Below the pieces are notes generated by a model, which was given only the letters and a program-made list of their open reading frames with translations, was not told the origin of the DNA and searched no databases. A stretch of 62,035 bases of DNA from a virus, in the IMG/VR virus record IMGVR_UViG_3300046170_000133, positions 1 to 62,035 of that record; one strand, given 5' to 3'. Both the position numbers and the translations under genes were made by a program. Shown here in pieces: positions 27,172 to 34,966 of this stretch. How positions within the stretch are numbered: position 1 is the stretch's first letter; each line of letters opens with the position of its first letter.

Positions 27172-27922
27172 TTGTAGTTTGTTTCAGAACCTAAAAATTT
27201 TAGAAGAAGAATATAAAGCAGGCAAAGATCAATCTGCAAGCGTAGTTGGTATATTTTCTGATGAGTTGCTTAATGCACAAGCTCCAAAACAAAAACCAGT
27301 AATAGCAGTTTATCCAAATAGTTTTACTGATCAAACAGGACAAAGAAAAAGTAATAGTTCTTACGCTTTATTTTCTACAGCAGTAACTCAAGCACCACAA
27401 GCTTTACTTATTAGAGCTTTAAAACATACTGCTCGTGGTAAATTTTTTGTAGTAGTTGAAAGAGTTGGCTTAGATAATCTTACTAAAGAAAGACAGCTTA
27501 TTCGTTCATCAAGAAACGAAAAAGAAAAAAAATTAAAACCATTATTGTTTGCAGGAATAATAATGGAAGGTGCAGTAATTTCTTATGACACTAACCTACG
27601 TACAGGAGGTATGGGAGCAAGGTATTTAGGACTAGGCTCTAGTATAGAATATCGTGAAGATATAGTTAGTGTTAGTTTAAGATTAGTTTCGGTGTTGACT
27701 GGTGAAATACTTGTAGAAGTTTTAACTGAGAAAACTATATTTAGTTATGGAAAAACTCAAGACGCTTTTAAATTTATTGAACAAGGTACAGAACTTGTAG
27801 AAATAGAAGTTGGTAACGCAGTCAATGAAAGTCCAACAATAGCTTTACAAAAAGCAATTGAAGGAGCAATTCTAGAAATAGTTAATATAGGATATGAAAG
27901 GAGGTTTTGGTCTTATGAGTAA
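27122..27922 (+). CDS. csgG: CsgG-like outer-membrane curli secretion lipoprotein
   Basis: A 266-aa protein (E. coli CsgG about 277). A signal peptide ends in the lipobox LLSSC near residue 18, so it is a lipoprotein. Family segments include GIFSDELLNAQAPKQKPVIAV near residue 45, a FFVVVERVGLDNL strand-helix, the YLGLGSSIEYREDIVSVSL region corresponding to the membrane strands, and VEIEVGNAVNESPTIALQKA at the end. CsgG forms a nonameric outer-membrane export pore for curli subunits. It overlaps csgF by 50 bases. Confidence 0.87.
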   Translation: MAQQQLFLFLSVLLLSSCSLFQNLKILEEEYKAGKDQSASVVGIFSDELLNAQAPKQKPVIAVYPNSFTDQTGQRKSNSSYALFSTAVTQAPQALLIRALKHTARGKFFVVVERVGLDNLTKERQLIRSSRNEKEKKLKPLLFAGIIMEGAVISYDTNLRTGGMGARYLGLGSSIEYREDIVSVSLRLVSVLTGEILVEVLTEKTIFSYGKTQDAFKFIEQGTELVEIEVGNAVNESPTIALQKAIEGAILEIVNIGYERRFWSYE

Positions 27923-28634
27923 CTTTTTAAAAATATATGTTTTATTTTTTGCAATGATTACGTTTGCAGATAATGAAATATATATCGATCAGTCTGGTGC
28001 TACCGCTAATTTAGACATAGAGCAACAAGGTGGTAGCAATTTAATAGGTGGCACAACTGCTACTGCAGGTTCTTTAACTGCTTTAGATTTAGATGGTGCT
28101 ACTATGACATTAGACATAAATCAAATAGGTGCTTCTAATAAATTTTTAGGAGATATTTGGGCAGATAGTTATACAGGATTTTTTAATTTTGCAGGAGATA
28201 GCAATGTCTTCAACATGCAAACTGATCCTAGTAATACTTTTGGAGCTGATAACTCTAATGTAAATGTAGCAGTCACAGGCAATACAAACACTTTTACTCT
28301 TAATCAAGCTACTGCAGCTTTAGCTTCAGGTCTTGATTTAGATTGGATCATACAAGGAGGAGGTAATTCTATTACTGCCTCTATAGATATAGATGGTGCA
28401 ACAAACTATATGAATATAGATGGAAATGATAATACTGTTACATACGATGGCGATGGCACTAATGCCAGTGCTAATGGGTATTTTCATTTAACGCATGGTA
28501 GTGGAAACTCTAGGACATTTAATGTTACACAACAAAGCACACTTAATAACGACTGGCTTAAGATTGATTCTACTGGCTCTAATGGTACTTTCTGTATTAA
28601 CCAAGACGACCAAGGTTCAAGCACAGGCTGTTAA
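27915..28634 (+). CDS. Curlin-repeat (CsgA/CsgB-like) secreted protein
   Basis: A 239-aa protein with a signal peptide ending in ITFA before DNEIYIDQSG. The start at 27915 is fixed by AAAGGAGG nine bases upstream. The mature part has irregular curlin-type units of Gln, Gly and Asn (IYIDQSGATANLDIEQQGGSN, MTLDINQIGASN, FTLNQAT). It is more Asp-rich and less regular than CsgA. Two Cys lie in the last 14 residues (TFCINQDDQGSSTGC). It is probably the substrate of CsgG/CsgF; an amyloid state is inferred only. Confidence 0.7.
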   Translation: MSNFLKIYVLFFAMITFADNEIYIDQSGATANLDIEQQGGSNLIGGTTATAGSLTALDLDGATMTLDINQIGASNKFLGDIWADSYTGFFNFAGDSNVFNMQTDPSNTFGADNSNVNVAVTGNTNTFTLNQATAALASGLDLDWIIQGGGNSITASIDIDGATNYMNIDGNDNTVTYDGDGTNASANGYFHLTHGSGNSRTFNVTQQSTLNNDWLKIDSTGSNGTFCINQDDQGSSTGC

Positions 28635-29658
28635 TATAGGAGATATTTCTGAGCTAAATGGTAGTGCAGAAATAGTAAGAGACAAACCTTACGATGCTAA
28701 ATTAAAATTTGCTATTCAACAAAACGATCAAGCTGTTACAAAGAACGGAAGACTAGCCATAAAATTTTTAGATGACTCGCAAGTAAAACTTACTGAGTTT
28801 TCTGAATTAGTTATAGACGAATATATTTTTAATCCTGACCCTAGTAAATCAAAGATGGCTTTAAAATTTACTTTAGGTACAGCTAGATTTATTACAGGGA
28901 CATTTAATAAAATAGATAAACAGAACATAAAGTTATCTACACCAACAGCTAACATAGCAATCAGAGGTACAGACTTTACGGCAACAGTTGATGAATTAGG
29001 TAGAAGTCTAATTATTTTATTGCCAGATAGATTAGGTTTATCTAGTGGCGAAATAGAAGTTGTGACTGCTACTGGAAGCGTTTTGTTAAATAAACCTTTT
29101 GAATCTACTACTGTATCTGTATTTGAGTCATCACCAACTAAACCTTTAGTCTTAGACTTAACGCTTGATTTGATTGACAATATGTTAATTGTTACACCTC
29201 CTAAAAAAAATAAAGAGTTAATAGAGACTGAAACAAGCAAGCAAGATACAGTTTTAGATTTTAATGATTTAGATATTGATTATCTTGATGAAGATTTTTT
29301 AGACTCGGAAGAAGAATTAGAATTTACTGAATTAGATATAAATTTTTTAGATGTTAATTTCTTAGAAGACTTGTTAGATATAGTAGACGCTTTAGCTATA
29401 GCCGAAGAAGAAGATAAATTAAAACAAACTTCAGGAATAAATATAGTTGGCACAGAACTTGGACAAGATAAAGACACACAAATAACTACATTAGTTACTG
29501 GTCAATATGTAAGCTTCCGCAGAAATGTAAATCAAAACTTACGTTTAGACGTAGATGGTAGCAATGCTTACACATTAATTTTTGAACAAGATGGTGTAAA
29601 CAAAGTTGTTAAAGTAAATGGAGGAAGTGATTCAACAATATCACTCAGTCAGCAATAA
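28522..29658 (+). CDS. Periplasmic FecR-domain protein
   Basis: A 378-aa protein with a signal peptide (LRLILLALMVLSVL, then TKVQA) encoded over the last 113 bases of the curlin-like gene in another frame. Residues about 35-195 form a FecR domain (AVTKNGRLAIKFLDDSQVKL, LKFTLGTARFITG, STPTANIAIRGTDFTATVD). An Asp/Leu-rich stretch follows (LDINFLDVNFLED), then a C-terminal strand domain. FecR-domain proteins transmit or sense extracytoplasmic signals. The next gene is a CHASE2 cyclase, a known partner type. The start is a choice among several in-frame codons. Confidence 0.78.
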   Translation: MLHNKAHLITTGLRLILLALMVLSVLTKTTKVQAQAVNIGDISELNGSAEIVRDKPYDAKLKFAIQQNDQAVTKNGRLAIKFLDDSQVKLTEFSELVIDEYIFNPDPSKSKMALKFTLGTARFITGTFNKIDKQNIKLSTPTANIAIRGTDFTATVDELGRSLIILLPDRLGLSSGEIEVVTATGSVLLNKPFESTTVSVFESSPTKPLVLDLTLDLIDNMLIVTPPKKNKELIETETSKQDTVLDFNDLDIDYLDEDFLDSEEELEFTELDINFLDVNFLEDLLDIVDALAIAEEEDKLKQTSGINIVGTELGQDKDTQITTLVTGQYVSFRRNVNQNLRLDVDGSNAYTLIFEQDGVNKVVKVNGGSDSTISLSQQ

Positions 29659-31425
29659 TGAAAAAATTAATTTATCCATTACTTTTTATTTTAGTTTTAC
29701 CTTTTTTCTTTGGGTTATCTTTCATAGAAATCTTAAAGTTAAAAACTTTTGATGCTTTAGTAAAAGCTCAAGAGCCATCAGGTAATTTTGTTATCTTAAA
29801 TATTACAGAACAAAATGTATCCGATAGAGGTGGCTTTCCTTTTCCAAGACAAGACTATGCAGATATACATGCAGATTTATTAAGGAAAGGTGCATTAGGT
29901 GTTGGTTGGGTTATCGCATTTAGTGAACACGATAGATTTGGCGGTGATGAAGCATTTGCTTCAGTGTTAAATTTATCCCCCTCTATCTTGGCAATGTTTG
30001 AAAATAATAGTGGTAACTATCCTAAAACATCAGGAACAGTTTATTTAGGAGATGGAACACCTGCTAGCATAATGTCAAACGGAGTTGCAGAAAATATAGA
30101 TATTTTAAAAAGGTCTGCAGCACAAGGCATAGCAACAGCACCAGTAGATATAGATAACTTAGTAAGAAGAATACCTTTGTTGTTACAGACACCAAATGGA
30201 TTTGTTAGTGCTTTTGGTACAGAAGTTTTAAAAACTTTAACAGGCGGAAAAACTTATATAATAAAATCTACTACAGCAGGTATAGAAGAAATTACTGTAC
30301 AAGGCATACCGCCAGTCAAAACAGATACTCTAGGTAGAAAGTGGATAAGCTGGGTTAATACTCCAGAAACAAATTTAGATAGCATGGAAGTATTTGGCAA
30401 GTTTGTTTTTGTTGGAGTAACTGCTAATGGAGTTATGCCACAGATAGCTACGCCAGTAGGATTGTTAGAGCCACACAAAATACAAGCAGCTCTTTCAGAA
30501 TCTTTATTGATTCAAGATAGTCCGTATATACCAGCTTGGAGTATGCTTGCAGAATTAAGTATTCTTATAGTCTCTGTATTATTAGTTTGGTTTGTTTTGC
30601 AGTATGCTGGAATTTACTTAGGATTATTTGTGACTGGTAATATTTTCTTAGGTACTGCTATATCAGGGTTTTTTTTTGATACAATCAGGTTTATTACTTG
30701 ATGTTACTTGGACTTTAATATCACAATTTGTAACTGGCTCGCTAGCTTTTTATACTAGATTTAGAGAACAATATAAATTAAGACTACAAATTAAAAAACA
30801 ATTTGAACATTATCTCGACCCCAGACAAGTCAAACGATTGCAAGAAAATCCTGATTTGTTGCAACTTGGTGGTGAAACTAAAACAGCTACATTTCTTTTT
30901 ACTGATGTTAGAGGTTTTACAGCTATGTCAGAAAAACTCAAACCAGAAGATGTTACATACATAATGAATAAAGTATTAACAGCTCAACAGAAAGCAGTCC
31001 AAAAACATGGCGGTATGGTAGATAAGTATATTGGCGATGCAATGATGGCAATATTTAATGCACCATTAGATTTACAAGATCATCCCAAAGCAGCAGTAGA
31101 TTGTGCTTTAGAAATTGCAGAAAACATTAAAGCTTTAGCTGTTGAGTTGCAAGCAGAACGATTGCCAGAAATAGCAATAGGTATTGGAATTAATACTGGC
31201 TCGGCTGCAATAGGAAATATGGGATCAGAAAATAGATTCGATTATACAGCTATAGGTGATGCAGTTAACATTGCAGCTCGTTTAGAAAGTGCCACTAAAG
31301 AAAGAAAAGTTAATTTATTAATTGGTGAAGCTACTGAAAACTTATGTGGTTATCATTTAAAACCTTTAAAACCTATAGCAGTAAAGGGTAAAATAGAACC
31401 ATTAAACATTTATACATATGAGTAA
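29658..31425 (+). CDS. CHASE2-adenylate cyclase, frame broken at a T tract
   Basis: The first part (29658-30701) has an N-terminal membrane helix, a periplasmic CHASE2 sensor domain (FDALVKAQEPSGNFVILNIT, RGGFPFPRQDYADIH) and the start of a cluster of membrane helices. The second part has the rest of the cluster and a class III cyclase (FLFTDVRGFTAMSEKL, VDKYIGDAMMAIF, FDYTAIGDAVNIAARLE). The two metal-binding Asp residues and the adenine-specifying Lys are present, so ATP to cAMP is expected. The break is a run of nine T at 30669-30677; with eight T the product is one 588-aa protein. Translational slippage is the alternative to sequencing error. Confidence 0.83.
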
Positions 31426-31813
31426 AATATTATTAGGAGTTGTTGGCATTTTATTTATGGCTTGTAGTTTTTTGTATTGGCAAAATTCTAGACTAGCAGA
31501 AATAAATCAAGCCTTTGAACTACGAGACAAAGAACAGAAAGATGCAATAGAAAGCTTGCAAAATGATTTTAAATTGCAAACAGAAGGTTTGTTAGAATTG
31601 CAATCTAAGACCCAACAGTATGAACAAGAAATGCAACGCTACTTAGATGTTTTTAAAAGACACGACTTAAGTAAGTTAGCTTTTGCAAAACCCGGCTTAA
31701 TAGAACCCAGAGTAAATAAAGGAACTAAAAATGTATTTGAAAGTATTGAAGAGATCAGTCGTAATATTGATGTCCTTGATGATGGTTTACAGTTGCAGTC
31801 TAATACCGACTAA
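31418..31813 (+). CDS. Inner-membrane spanin (Rz-like)
   Basis: A 131-aa protein: an N-terminal membrane anchor (ILLGVVGILFMACSFLYW) and a long periplasmic coiled coil. This is the i-spanin plan. The next gene begins inside its 3' end in a different frame and encodes a lipoprotein, the classical Rz/Rz1 layout. It would fuse inner and outer membranes at the end of lysis. Confidence 0.65.
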   Translation: MSKILLGVVGILFMACSFLYWQNSRLAEINQAFELRDKEQKDAIESLQNDFKLQTEGLLELQSKTQQYEQEMQRYLDVFKRHDLSKLAFAKPGLIEPRVNKGTKNVFESIEEISRNIDVLDDGLQLQSNTD

Positions 31814-32102
31814 GCAAGTAGAAATAATAAGCAAACCATTAGAAAGAACAATTGTTCAACCTATCTTACCAAGAGAGATAGATTTAAAAGAACCTTATTG
31901 GTATGTAGTATCTACTAAAAATCTTCAAGAGTTCTTAGCTACTATAGAGAAAGATCAAGGCAAGGTTGTATTCTTAGCTATGTCTGTACCAGACTATGAA
32001 TTAATGTCTTATAACACTCAAGAGTTGAAGAGGTATATAAATGAACTTAAAGAAGTTGTGGTGTACTATCGAAAAGTTACGACTAATAAATCGGGAGAAT
32101 AA
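31731..32102 (+). CDS. Outer-membrane spanin-like lipoprotein (Rz1-like)
   Basis: A 123-aa protein with a signal sequence and lipobox (MSLMMVYSC, Cys at about residue 22). It starts 83 bases inside the i-spanin gene, with AAAGGA upstream. It is longer than usual Rz1 and contains a conserved-looking WYVVSTKNLQEFLATIEKDQG segment. The embedded position and lipobox support o-spanin; another lysis-associated lipoprotein is possible. Confidence 0.6.
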   Translation: MYLKVLKRSVVILMSLMMVYSCSLIPTKQVEIISKPLERTIVQPILPREIDLKEPYWYVVSTKNLQEFLATIEKDQGKVVFLAMSVPDYELMSYNTQELKRYINELKEVVVYYRKVTTNKSGE

Positions 32103-32103
32103 T

Positions 32104-32547
32104 ATGAACATTTCAAAAGAAGGAGTAGCTTTAATTAAAAAATATGAAGGTTGCGAGTTAGAAGCTTATCTTTGTCCTGCAGGTGTTTTAACTATTGCAT
32201 ATGGCAGAACCAAAAATGTTAAGGAAAATGATGTATGCACTTATGCTGAAGCAGAAGAATGGCTTGAAGAAGAACTTACTGAGTATGAGGATTATGTAAA
32301 AAAATTAGTTAAAGTATCTTTAGAGCAAAATCAATTTGATGCTTTAGTTTGCTGGACTTATAACCTTGGTCCTACAAATCTTAAGAAATCTACTTTGTTA
32401 AAACTTTTAAATGCAGGTGATTATCATACTGTGCCAAATCAAATGAAGCGTTGGAATAAAAGCAATGGTGAAGTTTTAGAGGGTTTGATTAGAAGAAGAG
32501 AAGCAGAAGCTTTGCTTTTTGAAGGCGAAGAGTGGGAGAAAGTATAG
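32104..32547 (+). CDS. Endolysin, T4-type lysozyme (GH24)
   Basis: A 147-aa muramidase. The signature KKYEGCELEAYLCPAGVLTI then AYGRT contains the catalytic Glu, and eight residues later a Cys where most relatives have Asp, then Thr after five more. This E-8-C-5-T triad is a known variant. The central QFDALVCWTYNLGPTNL and the C-terminal GLIRRREAEALLFEG are also typical. GGGAG lies six bases before the ATG. No signal sequence, so export would need the holin. It cleaves peptidoglycan during lysis. Confidence 0.88.
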   Translation: MNISKEGVALIKKYEGCELEAYLCPAGVLTIAYGRTKNVKENDVCTYAEAEEWLEEELTEYEDYVKKLVKVSLEQNQFDALVCWTYNLGPTNLKKSTLLKLLNAGDYHTVPNQMKRWNKSNGEVLEGLIRRREAEALLFEGEEWEKV

Positions 32548-34431
32548 ATGCCTTTGGTTAAGTTTCAGTTCAAACCCGGAATCAACAAAGAAGTAACTGC
32601 TTATGCAAATGATGGTGGCTGGTTAGATTCAGACAAGGTTAGATTTAGATTAGGTCGCCCAGAAAAAATAGGCGGTTGGGCAAAAAATTCACCTAATACT
32701 TTTGATGGCACTTGTCGTGCCATACATACTTACAAAGACACGGACTTAACTCATTATAATATTTTAGGTACACATCAAAAATTATATGTGCAAGAAGGTG
32801 ATACTTTTTATGACGTAACTGCAGTTAGAAATACAACTTCTGCAGGCGATGTTACTTTTGCTATTTCAAATGGCTCTTCTACTTTAACAGTAAATGATAC
32901 TAGTCATGGTTGTAATCCCGGAGATTTTGTTAGATTTAGAGCTGCAACAAGTTTAGGCGGTAATGTAACTGCAGCCGTTTTAAATACTGAGCATCAGGTC
33001 TTAGCTAATGTTAATGCAAACTCCTACACTATAGCACTTAGCGTAACTGCAAATGGTTCTGATAGTGGTAATGGAGGCAGTAGTACGGCTGGTCAGTATT
33101 ATATAAATGCAGGTCTTGACAACTATGTACAAGGTACTGGTTGGGGTGCAAGCACATGGAGTGATGGTACATTTGGTAGCACTAGTCCAGTAGCTGTAAA
33201 TAATCAATTACGTTTATGGTCGCTAGATAATTTTGGTGTAGATATGGTAGCTATTCCTAGAGGCGGTCCATTATATGTTTGGCAAAGCACTAATGGTACA
33301 AGTGCTGGTACAACAGGCAATGGTTTCTTTGATGCAAATCGAACAGTATTAGCTAGTTCTTTAGCTGGTGCTACTAATTGTCCTTTAGCTGCTTTACAAG
33401 TTATGACTTCAGATGTCGATAGACATATCTTAGCTTTTGGTTGCAATCCTATAGGCACTTCAACTATTGATCCTTTATTTGTAAGATGGTCTGATTCAGA
33501 AAGTTTAGTTGATTGGACACCATCTGCTACTAATTCATCAGGTGGTGTAAAGTTATCATCAGGTAGTCAAATTGTCGGAGCAATTAAATCACGACAAGAA
33601 ACTTTAGTATTCACTGATGCTAGTATATTTTCTATGCGATTTGTTGGCTCTCCATTTTATTTTTCTTTTAACGAGATAGCTAGTGGTATAGGCATGATAG
33701 CTCCTAAAGCTGGTGTATCTATAGGTAACATAGTTTATTTTATGGATGACGGAGCTTTTTATCGTGCTTCAGGTAATGTAGAAAGATTGCCTTGTACAGT
33801 TTTAGATTATGTATTTAGCGATATTAATAAGTCTGCAGCATTTAAAATATTTGCAGCAAACAATATTGAACACAGTGAAATACTGTGGTTTTATCCTTCA
33901 ACTTCTAGTACAGAAATAAACAGATACGTCTCTTTTAACTACGCAGAAAATGTTTGGACAGTAGGCACAACCTCAGACAACTTTACTAGAACTGCTTGGA
34001 ATCCTGCACCAAGTTTAAGTTTTCCATTAGCTACAGGTAAATTAGATACATCCGATAAAAATTATTTATACAACCATGAGTCAGGTAATTTAGGAGATGG
34101 CACAGCTTTTGGTGCATTCATAGAATCTGCCGACATAGACCTTGATCCTGCAGGAGAACAGTTTATGTATGTATCTAAAATAATACCTGACATAGAATTT
34201 AAAGATTCCACTAATGCTACTGATACAGTTAATTTAATATTAAAGGGTAGACGTTATCCAACTGAAACTCTTAGCACTTTATCTTCTAACGCTTTGACTG
34301 CTGCAACTAATTTTAAAAATACAAGAGGCAGAACTAGACAAATTACTGTGCGTTTAGAAAATACAAGTGGAGATTTTAAATGGCGACTAGGAGATACTAG
34401 ATTTGAAATAAGACCTGATGGAGCTAAATAA
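32548..34431 (+). CDS. Tail nozzle (gp10/SU10-like) protein
   Basis: A 627-aa protein. The start (FQFKPGINKEVTAYANDGGW, then DSDKVRFRLGRPEKIGGW) and later repeated strand motifs (RLWSLDNFGVDMVAIPRGGP, LYVWQS, FGCNPIGTSTIDPLFVRWSD) are typical of the large beta-propeller-like nozzle or stopper protein at the end of podovirus necks. It follows the lysozyme with no gap. It closes the DNA channel below the adaptor. Confidence 0.68.
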   Translation: MPLVKFQFKPGINKEVTAYANDGGWLDSDKVRFRLGRPEKIGGWAKNSPNTFDGTCRAIHTYKDTDLTHYNILGTHQKLYVQEGDTFYDVTAVRNTTSAGDVTFAISNGSSTLTVNDTSHGCNPGDFVRFRAATSLGGNVTAAVLNTEHQVLANVNANSYTIALSVTANGSDSGNGGSSTAGQYYINAGLDNYVQGTGWGASTWSDGTFGSTSPVAVNNQLRLWSLDNFGVDMVAIPRGGPLYVWQSTNGTSAGTTGNGFFDANRTVLASSLAGATNCPLAALQVMTSDVDRHILAFGCNPIGTSTIDPLFVRWSDSESLVDWTPSATNSSGGVKLSSGSQIVGAIKSRQETLVFTDASIFSMRFVGSPFYFSFNEIASGIGMIAPKAGVSIGNIVYFMDDGAFYRASGNVERLPCTVLDYVFSDINKSAAFKIFAANNIEHSEILWFYPSTSSTEINRYVSFNYAENVWTVGTTSDNFTRTAWNPAPSLSFPLATGKLDTSDKNYLYNHESGNLGDGTAFGAFIESADIDLDPAGEQFMYVSKIIPDIEFKDSTNATDTVNLILKGRRYPTETLSTLSSNALTAATNFKNTRGRTRQITVRLENTSGDFKWRLGDTRFEIRPDGAK

Positions 34432-34637
34432 TGGCAAGTAAATCATCACCCCCTTTACCATTACCTTTAGCAGACTATGAATTAGTAAATGAACAAATTA
34501 CTAGAAGAACCATTGAACAATTATTTCAAGATGTGTTTAGCGAAATATCAGGAGTAGAAGATTTAAAATCCGCTTCTGGTTCTAAAGCACTTAGACGACA
34601 TCAATTTTTATTAATGGGAGTTAAAGGTAATGTCTGA
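34431..34637 (+). CDS. Small structural-region protein
   Basis: A 68-aa protein with a Pro-rich start (SSPPLPLPLADYELVNEQIT) and a helical remainder ending in LRRHQFLLMGVKGNV. It overlaps the previous stop (TAATG) and the next start. Related short proteins follow the nozzle gene in similar phages. Role unknown. Confidence 0.5.
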   Translation: MASKSSPPLPLPLADYELVNEQITRRTIEQLFQDVFSEISGVEDLKSASGSKALRRHQFLLMGVKGNV

Positions 34638-34965
34638 TACTTTAAAAGTTTTAGGACAACAAGCACCTGCAGGTACTACAGAAACTATTCTTTATACTGT
34701 GCCTACAGCCACACAAACAACTATTAGTTCCATAGTAGCTTGTAATAGATCAGGCTCTGGCGTTACTTATAGAGTAAGTGTTGCAGTTGCAGGAGCGTCT
34801 ACCAGTAATAAAGATTATTTGTTTTTTGATAAAGCTTTAGCAGCTAACTCATCAGACACAATAGTTATAGGAATAACAGTCACAGAAACAGATAGAATTA
34901 ATGTATATGCCAGCGATGGCAATTTAAGTTTTACAGCTTTTGGTTGTGAAACCAAGGAGGAATAA
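34630..34965 (+). CDS. Small beta-type virion protein
   Basis: A 111-aa protein (LGQQAPAGTTETILYTVPTA, SIVACNRSGSGVTYRVSVAV, TDRINVYASDGNLSFTAFG). This is a recurrent phage protein type and probably a structural or decoration subunit. It is coupled to the gene before by overlap and to the one after by an AGGAGG ribosome binding site inside its end. Confidence 0.6.
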   Translation: MSDTLKVLGQQAPAGTTETILYTVPTATQTTISSIVACNRSGSGVTYRVSVAVAGASTSNKDYLFFDKALAANSSDTIVIGITVTETDRINVYASDGNLSFTAFGCETKEE

Positions 34966-34966
34966 T

